From Elusimicrobiota bacterium (GTDB lineage: Bacteria; Elusimicrobiota; Endomicrobiia; Endomicrobiales; Endomicrobiaceae), in assembly GCA_031256695.1 (NCBI GenBank), contig JAIRQB010000216.1, positions 1 through 7,832 of the forward strand: DNA of 7,832 nt, read 5' to 3'. Within the stretch, counting starts at the first letter, position 1. Every line of letters begins with the position of its first letter. Both the position numbers and the translations under genes were made by a program. Shown here piece after piece: positions 1 to 6,307 of this stretch. The notes beneath the pieces were generated by a model. It saw only the letters and a list, made by a program, of their open reading frames with translations. It made no database searches and was not told where the DNA came from.

Positions 1-72
1 ATTTTTAACGCCAAATATTGCAAATGACTTTTGCAGTTTCCCTAAATTTTTAATTCTTAATTTTTAACTCTT

Positions 73-780
73 TTATTCAGTCTTTAAAAACTCTTTGCTG
101 CCTGCAATTTTTAAATCAAAGTTCCCATTTTCATACTCTAATATAGAGACGCTGCAATTGCTAATCAGTTCGCCTTTATACTTAATGCCCCCAAACATAT
201 AGAGCAGAGAAGTAATCAGCATTCCCGACGAGACAATTAAAACATTCCCGCCGTTTTTAGAAAGCGTTATAACTTCATTGAGAGCCTCAAAAATGCGTTT
301 TGAAATCTCGGCAAAAGTTTCAGCCTTTTTAGAGGCATCATTATTGTGAATTTCGTCGGCGATTTTGTTATATCCTAATTTTGACACAAGGTTTTTATAA
401 TTCTCCTCTCTATTGTTTAAATCTATGCCGTATTTTTTATAAATAGGCTCCCACATTGAAGCATTTGGCTTTTTTTCAAAGCCGCCGAAACTCCATTCTC
501 TAAAACCGTATATTTCTTTAATTTGCGGAATTGCATTTTTATTTTGCGACAAGATATTTTCTGCCGTATCTCTTTGCCGCCCTAAATCGCCGCAAAAAGC
601 AGAGGTAAAAAAAATGTCTTGAAAAGATTTGCCGATTAAAAAAGATTGTTTTACTCCCTCCTCTGTGAGAGGCGAATCTGAAAAACCCTGCACTATATCC
701 TCTATATTATAGAGCGTCTTTCCGTGACGGACTATGTAGAGAGTTGTTTTTTTTAATTCGCAAATTATTTTATTTTCCAC
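73..780 (-). CDS. Histidine phosphatase (phosphoglycerate mutase-like) family protein
   Basis: A 235-residue member of the histidine phosphatase superfamily, cytoplasmic with no signal peptide. The phospho-acceptor motif LYIVRHGKT has R18 and H19. It is followed by the SPLTEEG segment (36-42), the GDLGRQRDTAE segment with the second arginine (R68), and FREWSFG, whose E95 is the expected proton donor. The C-terminal motif, normally VSHG with the second catalytic histidine, reads VLIVSSGM here, so S185 stands where histidine is expected. The DNA codons there are TCG TCG, so this is not a misread of one base. Family members act on phosphosugars, nucleotides, cofactor precursors or phosphoproteins; the substrate cannot be told from sequence. 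The start is GTG, with AAGGA about 10 bases upstream. It overlaps the last 11 bases of tlyA, implying translational coupling at the end of the operon. The family is secure. Activity is uncertain because of the missing histidine. Confidence 0.9.
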   Translation of the reverse strand: MENKIICELKKTTLYIVRHGKTLYNIEDIVQGFSDSPLTEEGVKQSFLIGKSFQDIFFTSAFCGDLGRQRDTAENILSQNKNAIPQIKEIYGFREWSFGGFEKKPNASMWEPIYKKYGIDLNNREENYKNLVSKLGYNKIADEIHNNDASKKAETFAEISKRIFEALNEVITLSKNGGNVLIVSSGMLITSLLYMFGGIKYKGELISNCSVSILEYENGNFDLKIAGSKEFLKTE

Positions 781-1510
781 CGCAATTTTCCTTTTTTAAA
801 TATAAAAAAAAATCCAAATTTCCTTTTGGACCTTTTAATGCTGAATCAGTTCCGCCGAGTATTTTAAAACCTATTTTTTCAGCCTCAAGTTTTATTTTAT
901 TTATTGCTTTTTGCCGCAATTTCTCATCTCTGATTACGCCTTTTCCAACTTCGCCGTATTCCAACTCAAATTGCGGCTTTATCATAGGCAAAACGCAGCC
1001 GTTGTCGGAAATTATTTTAAAAGCCGAAGGTAAAATTTTATCAAGAGAAATAAAAGAGACGTCTATAGTTATAAAGTCTATTTTGTCTTTGATGAGAGCG
1101 CCGTCAAAATACCTAAAATTTACCTTCTCTATATTTATAACTCTCTTATCTTTTTGAAGGCTGTAATGAAGTTGTTGACAGCCTACATCTACGGCATAAA
1201 CTTTAGCGGCTCCGCGCCGCAATAGACAATCCGTAAAGCCGCCCGTTGAAGCGCCTATGTCTAAACAAATTAAATTTGAGACGTCTATTTTTAATTCAGA
1301 AAGAGCGGATTCCAATTTAAGACCGCCGCGGGATACGAAAGGATGCGCATTTTTTATCTCTATAAAAACATCGTCTTTAAAAATATTAGAGGCTTTATAG
1401 CATACTTCTCCGTTGACAAAAACATTGCCCGCCATAATAAAACTTTGCGCTTTGGAGCGGGTTTCAAAGAGTTTCTTTTGAACTAATAAAATATCTAAAC
1501 GGGTCTTCAT
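770..1510 (-). CDS. tlyA: TlyA family rRNA (cytidine-2'-O)-methyltransferase
   Basis: A 246-residue protein of normal TlyA length. In characterised homologues TlyA 2'-O-methylates cytidines of 16S and/or 23S rRNA using S-adenosylmethionine; the family is often annotated as 'hemolysin A'. The N-terminal S4 RNA-binding domain starts at once (RLDILLV, residues 4-10; TRSKAQSFIMAGNVFVNG, 17-34). The RrmJ-like methyltransferase fold follows, with SRGGLKLE (K65), the SAM-binding loop DIGASTGGFTD (84-94), TIDVSFISL (D150) and MIKPQFE (K178). These match the K-D-K part of the RrmJ-type catalytic tetrad. The last member is normally a glutamate in a GN-x-E motif, but here reads GNLDFF (D233), a conservative change. 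The start is fixed by the S4 domain beginning at residue 4, although no Shine-Dalgarno is visible (AAAAAATTAACA precedes ATG). It lies 44 bases after the deacetylase gene and overlaps the phosphatase gene by 11 bases. Confidence 0.95.
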   Translation of the reverse strand: MKTRLDILLVQKKLFETRSKAQSFIMAGNVFVNGEVCYKASNIFKDDVFIEIKNAHPFVSRGGLKLESALSELKIDVSNLICLDIGASTGGFTDCLLRRGAAKVYAVDVGCQQLHYSLQKDKRVINIEKVNFRYFDGALIKDKIDFITIDVSFISLDKILPSAFKIISDNGCVLPMIKPQFELEYGEVGKGVIRDEKLRQKAINKIKLEAEKIGFKILGGTDSALKGPKGNLDFFLYLKKENCGGK

Positions 1511-1554
1511 TGTTAATTTTTTAAATCTGCGGCGTTGCGCTTTGAGCGCCTGCG

Positions 1555-2391
1555 CTATTTGTCGTCAAGAGAGAGCAATTCGCTAACGGTTGCTATTTCA
1601 TATTTTCTTTTCTTTATCTCGTCTATGAGTTTAGGCAAAAAAGAGAGGCTTTTTGAATTTTTATGAGTGTCGTGGAATAAAAGGATTGCGCCGTTTGAAA
1701 CGGCTCTCAAATATTGGCTATACATCTGTCCGTTTTTTATTTTTCTTTTCCAATCTTCTCCAAAAGACCAATTTATAACTTTATATCCGTATCTTTCCGC
1801 TATTTCTAAAGCGTCGGGCTTGGAATATCCGTTTGGATACCTGACGAGGCGCGGATTTATTCCTAAAACTCTTGATAAAATTTTACCGCTTTTCATCAAT
1901 TCCCGCTCAATAACTTCCGCTCTTGAACTTTCGCTGTAAGAATAAAAATTTAAATGGCTGTAGGTGTGATTGCCTATTTCATGCCCTTCTTCAAGTATGC
2001 GTTTGGCAAGTTTCGGATTTTTCTCAACTTGAGTTCCCAGCAGGAAAAAAGTTGCTTTGACGTTTTTTTCTTTCAAGAGTTTTAAGACAAAATCAGTTGA
2101 CCTTCCTGGTCCATCGTCAAAAGTTAAAGAGATTTTTTTTATATTGCCAGGTCCTTTAGAATAAAAGTTTGAATAGGATTTTTTATTGTTTTCAATGTCT
2201 GAGAGAAGTTGAGCGCCGTCATTTTCTACGCTTGTTTCGCCGGTTATGTCTTCTCCGTCAGGTTCAAAGATTGCAGATTGATTGTTTGATTGTCCGTCTC
2301 CGTCTTGCTTGATTGTTTTATCGCCTGCGAAATTTTGATAAAAAACAACAGACATTATAAATGCAAGTATTATTATTATTTTCGTTTTCAT
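1555..2391 (-). CDS. Membrane-anchored polysaccharide deacetylase (CE4/NodB domain)
   Basis: A 278-residue secreted or membrane-anchored carbohydrate esterase family 4 protein, expected to remove N-acetyl (or O-acetyl) groups from an envelope polysaccharide such as peptidoglycan in the periplasm. The N-terminus MKTKIIIILAFIMSVVFY is a short positive start plus one hydrophobic segment, with no lipobox cysteine. Residues 24-85 are a polar, low-complexity linker rich in D, N, Q, S and G. All five CE4 motifs are present: TFDDGP (90-95); HEIGNHTYSH with metal ligands H142 and H146; RYPNG with R184; GEDW with D213; and LLFHD with H240. Together with D92/D93 this is a complete metal-dependent catalytic set. 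The frame stays open upstream to 2496, but that extension overlaps the preceding gene and hides the signal segment. I choose the ATG at 2391, preceded by AGAGAG; an ATG at 2406, two bases after the upstream stop, is also possible. The natural substrate is unknown. Confidence 0.92.
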   Translation of the reverse strand: MKTKIIIILAFIMSVVFYQNFAGDKTIKQDGDGQSNNQSAIFEPDGEDITGETSVENDGAQLLSDIENNKKSYSNFYSKGPGNIKKISLTFDDGPGRSTDFVLKLLKEKNVKATFFLLGTQVEKNPKLAKRILEEGHEIGNHTYSHLNFYSYSESSRAEVIERELMKSGKILSRVLGINPRLVRYPNGYSKPDALEIAERYGYKVINWSFGEDWKRKIKNGQMYSQYLRAVSNGAILLFHDTHKNSKSLSFLPKLIDEIKKRKYEIATVSELLSLDDK

Positions 2392-2408
2392 TTTCGCTCT
2401 CTGCATTT

Positions 2409-3002
2409 TTAATATCCGCTCGGCAATATCAAAGACAGAGCGGTTAAAAGCCCGGCATTTACTATCTGCATCCAAAAATTGTCGTTTAATTTCCAAGGAA
2501 CTGCTTCTATAAAAGCGGCAAGCATTGCGCCAAATAAAGCAAAGGGCAAATTAAATAAAAAAAGACCTGCGGTAAAGCAAGATAAAAAACAGGCGGCGCT
2601 GCCTTCCAATGATTTTCCGCCTATAATTTTATGCTTTCCAAAAACCCGCCCTATAAGAGCGGCTGAACTGTCTCCGAAAGCAAGATATAGGAAACTCGCT
2701 AAAACAAATTCTCTGTTTTTAAAAAGAAGCATCGCAAATAGAGCGCCGCTTAAAGTCCATATAAGACCGCTGATTTTATTGATTTCTTCTTTGCGGTATA
2801 AACCTTTAAAATTTTTCACAAAAAATTCATTAAATTTTTGGAATGTAAATCTGCTCCATTCAAGAATGCCGACGAGTATGATAATTGCAGACATCGCCAA
2901 TACGACAATCTTTTTAGGCAAATACCAAAAAGCCGCCGTATATAAAAGCAAAAGGAGATGAAAAGATTTTCTTTTAATTTCATCTTTTACTATTTCATTC
3001 AT
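2409..3002 (-). CDS. Diacylglycerol/polyprenol kinase family (CTP-dependent) membrane protein
   Basis: A 197-residue polytopic membrane protein resembling the SEC59/DGK1/VTE5 group and CTP-transferase relatives, which phosphorylate isoprenoid alcohols or diacylglycerol, typically using CTP. Visible marks are the N-terminal E-IKRKSFH (E8 to H15), several hydrophobic segments (about 16-48, 79-94, 99-118, 136-165, 180-194), the cytidylyl-handling signature AFGDSSAALIGRVFGK (D111 to K123) followed by GGKSLEGS (128-135), and E166 with the later LNDNF (172-176). It is the first gene of the minus-strand operon. AGAAGGA six bases before the ATG is a good ribosome site. The gap to the deacetylase is 17 bases. 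A role in making or recycling a lipid-linked carrier, or in phospholipid turnover, is inferred from the family. The exact lipid substrate, and whether it is a kinase or a phosphatidate cytidylyltransferase-like enzyme, cannot be settled by eye. Confidence 0.85.
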   Translation of the reverse strand: MNEIVKDEIKRKSFHLLLLLYTAAFWYLPKKIVVLAMSAIIILVGILEWSRFTFQKFNEFFVKNFKGLYRKEEINKISGLIWTLSGALFAMLLFKNREFVLASFLYLAFGDSSAALIGRVFGKHKIIGGKSLEGSAACFLSCFTAGLFLFNLPFALFGAMLAAFIEAVPWKLNDNFWMQIVNAGLLTALSLILPSGY

Positions 3003-3067
3003 AATTTTCCTTCTAAAATTTTTGCGCGTAAAAAGCAGAGTTTAACGGACAAAAATGCGGTTTCGGC

Positions 3068-3076
3068 AGTATAGCA
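3068..3076 (-). promoter_or_regulatory. Extended -10 promoter element for the minus-strand operon
   Basis: On the minus strand the bases read TGCTATACT, an extended -10 (TGn plus TATACT, five of six matches to TATAAT). It would start transcription near 3061, about 60 bases before the kinase-family gene start at 3002. No convincing -35 hexamer is seen at 16-18 bases; that position is taken by the palindrome at 3083-3100. Prediction by eye only. Confidence 0.4.
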
Positions 3077-3082
3077 TTTTTA

Positions 3083-3100
3083 CAAAAAAGCGCTTTTTTG
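3083..3100. promoter_or_regulatory. 18-bp perfect palindrome, candidate operator
   Basis: The sequence CAAAAAAGCGCTTTTTTG is a perfect 18-bp palindrome centred on GCGC. It lies 7 bases upstream of the extended -10 element of the minus-strand operon, overlapping where a -35 would fall. A dimeric DNA-binding protein could sit there, or the A/T tracts could simply bend the DNA. No regulator gene is present in the window. Confidence 0.35.
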
Positions 3101-3122
3101 AGTTTAGACGGCAAAATTGATG

Positions 3123-3224
3123 TTTGCTTTAGGAACGTCTTAAACAAAATCTTATATTTGCTTCGGGAACGTCTTAAGCAAAATCTTATATTTGCTTCAG
3201 AGAAATCTAAAGCAAAATGATAAG
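3123..3224. repeat. Three 34-bp tandem repeats, each with internal dyad symmetry
   Basis: Three consecutive units (3123-3156, 3157-3190, 3191-3224) have an exact 34-base period and no spacers. Units 1 and 2 match at 31 of 34 positions, and units 2 and 3 at 24 of 34. Units 2 and 3 carry the inverted repeat TTTGCTT...AAGCAAA; in unit 1 the right arm is AAACAAA. Most of the AAATCTTAT tail of units 1 and 2 is lost in unit 3. This is not a CRISPR array. The array lies entirely in the divergent intergenic region, ending about 40 bases before the xseA start. Function unknown: transcription-factor sites or a leader RNA structure are possible. Confidence 0.8.
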
Positions 3225-3228
3225 ATTT
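3181..3228 (+). promoter_or_regulatory. Composite hairpin upstream of xseA
   Basis: AAATCTTAT (3181-3189) pairs with ATAAGATTT (3220-3228), nine bases. Inside it, TTTGCTT (3191-3197) pairs with AAGCAAA (3210-3216), with a 12-base loop and a small internal bulge. The same left arm AAATCTTAT also occurs at 3147-3155 in repeat unit 1, so two mutually exclusive left arms exist. It lies 22 bases before the xseA ribosome site. It could be an RNA leader structure or a protein-binding dyad. There is no long T run after it, so it is not a typical terminator. Confidence 0.4.
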
Positions 3229-3250
3229 CAAAAACAAAAACAGACGCTTG

Positions 3251-3255
3251 GGAGG
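3251..3255 (+). promoter_or_regulatory. Strong ribosome binding site fixing the xseA start
   Basis: GGAGG followed by a 7-base spacer (CTTTGAA) leads to the ATG at 3263. The open frame extends back to a TTG at 3248, but that codon precedes the Shine-Dalgarno itself, so the ATG is the proper start. Confidence 0.85.
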
Positions 3256-3262
3256 CTTTGAA

Positions 3263-4510
3263 ATGAAAGAATTAAATTTTGGAGAAAATGCAGGCGGCAG
3301 AATACAAGACGGTTTTCCCGTCTATACTGTCTCTCAAATAAATGAGGAGATAAAAGAATTGTTTGAGACCGCTTATCCTTCCGTCTGCATTGAAGGCGAG
3401 ATTTCAGATTTTAAATCCTATCAATCAGGGCATTTTTATTTTTATCTCAAAGACGAGAAATCTCAAATAAAGGCTGTGATGTTTGCCTACAATAATAATT
3501 CTTTGAAATTTGAGCCTGCAAATGGAATGAAAGTTTTGGCTTTTGGACGGCTGAGCGCATATCCTGCAAGAGGCGATTATCAAATCATAGTCTCTAAAAT
3601 GGAAGAAATAGGAACAGGCGTTTTATTTAGAGAATTTGAAAAATTAAAAAAGAAATTGGCGGCGCTCGGTTTTTTTGACGAAGAGCGCAAAAGACAAATA
3701 CCCGTCCTCGTAAATAAAATAGGCATAGTCACATCTGCAGACGGCGCCGCTTTGCGCGATATTTTAAAAGTTTTAGACAGTTTTAACGCTGAAATTGAGG
3801 TTTTAATAGCGCCAGCGCGCGTTCAAGGCAATGAAGCGCCTAAAGAAATTGCCGCCGCTATAGAATTATTAAACGATAAATACGGCATTTTAGATGTTTT
3901 GCTTGTAGGACGCGGCGGAGGCTCTCTTGAGGATTTATGGGCTTTCAATACCGAAATTACAGCGCGCGCAATTTTTAATTCAAAAATACCCGTTATATCC
4001 TGCATAGGACACGAGACGGATTGGACTATTGCGGATTGGACTGCCGATTTGAGAGCGCCGACTCCATCTGCCGCCGCTGAAATTGTCATTAGAAAAAAAC
4101 TTGAAGCCGCTGAATTGCTGAAAGATTTAAAAGAAAATCTCGCATACAAAATGGAGAGTATTTTTACTGAAAAGAAAAACAGATTTGATTTTGCCTCATC
4201 TCATCGGGCATTTGTCAGCCCGCATTTAATTTATGAGGACAAAATAAAACGGATTGACGAAATATCTCAAAAAATCCAAGCCGCAATTTCCAAATTTATT
4301 CAATCAAAAGAGGAAAAACTCTCGGAAATGTCCCGAGTATTAAATATCTTGTCTCCTCAAACTATTTTAAATAGGGGCTATGCCGTAGCCAGAGATGAAT
4401 GCGGAAAAATATTGAAAGACAGCGCAGAAATAAAGAAGGGCGATAAAACGGAGATTAAACTTGCAAAAGGCGCTTTTAAAGCGGAAGCGGAGGAAATTTT
4501 AGACAGATAG
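3263..4510 (+). CDS. xseA: Exodeoxyribonuclease VII large subunit
   Basis: A 415-residue XseA, within the usual family length. With XseB it forms exonuclease VII, which degrades single-stranded DNA to oligonucleotides and contributes to mismatch and damage repair in the cytoplasm. The N-terminal OB-fold runs over about residues 18-115 (VYTVSQINEEIK, then IEGEISDFKSYQSGHFYFYLKD). The catalytic domain shows the LVGRGGGSLEDLWAFN motif (GRGGGS at 216-221), the IGHETDWT motif (249-255; H250, D253) and RAPTPSAAAE (264-273). A long charged helical, probably coiled-coil, region (about 280-370) follows, then the conserved C-terminal RGYAVAR segment. The gene is alone on its strand; no small XseB-like frame follows it, and a hairpin terminator begins 18 bases after the stop. 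The start is chosen by GGAGG at 3251. Confidence 0.97.
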   Translation: MKELNFGENAGGRIQDGFPVYTVSQINEEIKELFETAYPSVCIEGEISDFKSYQSGHFYFYLKDEKSQIKAVMFAYNNNSLKFEPANGMKVLAFGRLSAYPARGDYQIIVSKMEEIGTGVLFREFEKLKKKLAALGFFDEERKRQIPVLVNKIGIVTSADGAALRDILKVLDSFNAEIEVLIAPARVQGNEAPKEIAAAIELLNDKYGILDVLLVGRGGGSLEDLWAFNTEITARAIFNSKIPVISCIGHETDWTIADWTADLRAPTPSAAAEIVIRKKLEAAELLKDLKENLAYKMESIFTEKKNRFDFASSHRAFVSPHLIYEDKIKRIDEISQKIQAAISKFIQSKEEKLSEMSRVLNILSPQTILNRGYAVARDECGKILKDSAEIKKGDKTEIKLAKGAFKAEAEEILDR

Positions 4511-4521
4511 CGACGGCAAAA

Positions 4522-4550
4522 CAAAAAGGCGCTTTTAGCGCATTTTAATT
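4522..4550. terminator. Bidirectional hairpin terminator between xseA and the GT39 gene
   Basis: GCGCT (4529-4533), loop TTT, AGCGC (4537-4541). On the plus strand it is followed by ATTTTAATTT; on the minus strand the stem continues into GCCTTTTTGTTTTG, a good T tract. It serves two convergent genes and overlaps the stop codon of the GT39 gene (TAA at 4535-4537 on the minus strand). Confidence 0.7.
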
Positions 4551-6157
4551 TCTTCTCTCATTTTGTCCGGGTCAAAGCCTCTGCAGATGACAATAAAGAA
4601 ATTTTTTATTTTTACGCCGTCTCTGTATACGGAGAATTCTTCAGCCTTAGAATAAGAAGTAAAAGCCTCTCCATAATATTCGCTTGGCTCTGTATAAAAA
4701 TAATCGCTTGATATAAAAATGCCCGTCTTGCCTTTCAAAATATCTAAATCTTTCTGCCAAAAATCATATCCGTCAATCCTATCGCTTAAACAAAATATCC
4801 GCATTGCTTTTTGTCCGCTTATACTGCCGCTTGCGTCTTGTTTGCCTATATTTCCGCTTGTAAAAATGCCGAAATACAGTTGCCCTGCAAGATAACTTTT
4901 ATATGTGAAAATAAAAGGCTTTTTGCCTTCTGGAAAAGACGCATAGATTTCATTTATGCGCTTTCCTATCTCTTGCCAGCCGAATAAGTCGTTTGTTATG
5001 TCTATCTGCTCGGATTTTTTTATGCCGTGTTCTATTTTAAGAGCCTGTTCCTGCGGCAAAAAATTTTCTATAGGAATAATTTTATATTTGATATGCAAAA
5101 CTGCGGCGACAATGACAAGGGCGGTAAAAATATAAGACAAGACAATATAATTTCTAAACCATTTCTTGTTTAGATTCTTCTCCATAATATATGCGGCATA
5201 AATTGTCAAAGACAAATAGCCCATAGCGGGCCAATGCGGCAAAATTTCATTAAATAAAGATACCGCGTTAAATAAAATCAAAATCGGAAGGCAAAAAGAA
5301 AGGATTAAAAGATTTCTCTCTTTTATTTCCATATCGCCGCTCTTTATAAATTCTTTGACGCAAAAATAAACAGATGCCGACAGCAAAACAAAAAAAGGCG
5401 GAGAAATATAGGCGCTTTGAGCGCCTAAACATCTAAAAAATGAAATCAAAGAAAGAGGCGGAAGCCCGCCCGAGCCGAAACCGTGCTTAAACTGAAAAGC
5501 AAAAGAAGCGAAACCGTTTTGATAATTCCAAATTATGACGGGCAAAAAAATTAAGACAGATTCCAATAAAGCGATATAAGGCTCTTTTGTTTTTAAAATA
5601 AATCTATGCCTTTTTGACAAGAGCAAAAATATCAAAATGCTTGCCGCAAGAGCCGCCGCATTGTATTTTGAAAGCATAGCAAAGCCCAAAGAAAATCCGA
5701 GAAAATGCCAGTAAATTTTCTTTTCTGTTTTGAGGATTAAGATGAAAAGGAGAAATGACAGAAGCCAAAACAGGGCAAGAGGAGTGTCGGGGACATTTAT
5801 TACCGCGCCGAAGAAAGAAAATACGGGCATAATGTTTAACAGCAAGACTGCGGCAAAGGCAATTTTGCCGTCAAAAAGTTTTTCAGCGCAGAGATAAAAA
5901 ATAAAAGAGGCGGTAAAGAAAATCAAAACAGCGGGAAATCTGACGGCAAAAACAGAATCGCCGAAAATCAAAGTTGAAACTTTTATTATATAGCCTATCA
6001 TTGGAGGATGGTCAAAATATGAGAGCGATAAAAATTTAGAATAGACCCAATAATGAGCCTCGTCTGTAGTAAGACCGGCTGAACTTATAAATAAAAGCCT
6101 CAAAAATGCCGTAAAGATATTTAAAATCCAAAAATAGAGAGTCCATTTTGTTTTCAT
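4535..6157 (-). CDS. GT39 (PMT/ArnT-like) integral membrane glycosyltransferase
   Basis: A 540-residue GT-C-fold glycosyltransferase of the dolichyl-phosphate-mannose-protein-mannosyltransferase/ArnT type. Such enzymes move a sugar from a polyprenyl-phosphate donor to a lipid or protein acceptor on the outer face of the inner membrane. The first hydrophobic helix (about 7-26) leads into the periplasmic loop with the catalytic acidic pair in LTTDEAHYW (D32, E33), then YFDHPPMIGY (47-56), RFPAV (73-77) and NVPDTPLALFW (121-131), all hallmarks of the family. Many hydrophobic segments fill the region up to about residue 360. The remaining C-terminal part is a soluble, probably periplasmic domain. 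AAGGA eight bases before the ATG supports the start. It is a single-gene unit, convergent with xseA and divergent from the tRNA. The acceptor is unknown; lipid A, a surface glycan and protein are all possible. Nothing ties it to aminoarabinose transfer in particular. Confidence 0.92.
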   Translation of the reverse strand: MKTKWTLYFWILNIFTAFLRLLFISSAGLTTDEAHYWVYSKFLSLSYFDHPPMIGYIIKVSTLIFGDSVFAVRFPAVLIFFTASFIFYLCAEKLFDGKIAFAAVLLLNIMPVFSFFGAVINVPDTPLALFWLLSFLLFILILKTEKKIYWHFLGFSLGFAMLSKYNAAALAASILIFLLLSKRHRFILKTKEPYIALLESVLIFLPVIIWNYQNGFASFAFQFKHGFGSGGLPPLSLISFFRCLGAQSAYISPPFFVLLSASVYFCVKEFIKSGDMEIKERNLLILSFCLPILILFNAVSLFNEILPHWPAMGYLSLTIYAAYIMEKNLNKKWFRNYIVLSYIFTALVIVAAVLHIKYKIIPIENFLPQEQALKIEHGIKKSEQIDITNDLFGWQEIGKRINEIYASFPEGKKPFIFTYKSYLAGQLYFGIFTSGNIGKQDASGSISGQKAMRIFCLSDRIDGYDFWQKDLDILKGKTGIFISSDYFYTEPSEYYGEAFTSYSKAEEFSVYRDGVKIKNFFIVICRGFDPDKMREEIKMR

Positions 6158-6307
6158 TTAATTTTCCTTAAAAAAACAGAATGCGCAATGGAGCAAATAT
6201 AATGCGGCTGCAGGAGTAAAAAAGCCGTCAATAATGCCTATACTGCCGTAAAATTGCGGCAAAAAGCCGAATTTGATAAACTCCCGCCCGTCTTAAAACC
6301 GCAAAAC

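Noticed and set aside
19..35. Hairpin TGCAAA/TTTGCA after the phosphatase gene as a terminator
   Set aside because: The stem is only six AT-rich pairs and no T run follows on the minus strand. The first 72 bases hold AT-rich imperfect repeats of ATTTTTAA but nothing I can name.
744..1157. 137-codon plus-strand frame opposite tlyA
   Set aside because: It is a Phe/Ser-rich complement of a conserved gene; tlyA's motifs on the minus strand explain the sequence.
2392..2496. N-terminal extension of the deacetylase to 2496
   Set aside because: The extra 35 residues are charged, overlap the upstream gene and would bury the signal segment; the ATG at 2391 gives a normal membrane-targeted protein.
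2479..2961. 160-codon plus-strand frame opposite the kinase-family gene
   Set aside because: It is a lysine-rich shadow of a well-supported membrane protein gene on the other strand, with no motif of its own.
3123..3224. Possible CRISPR array
   Set aside because: The 34-bp units are directly adjacent with no spacers, only three in number, and no cas gene is present.
3013..3237. 74-codon minus-strand frame in the divergent intergenic region
   Set aside because: It starts at a TTG without a ribosome site, is made largely of the 34-bp repeats, runs over the predicted promoter and palindrome, and shows no domain.
3823..4149. 108-codon minus-strand frame inside xseA
   Set aside because: It lies opposite the most conserved catalytic part of xseA and has no recognisable domain.
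6239..6244. TATACT as a -10 for the tRNA gene
   Set aside because: No -35 hexamer lies 16-18 bases upstream, and it is over 60 bases from the tRNA; TTGCGG-17-TAAACT nearer the gene is an equally weak alternative.
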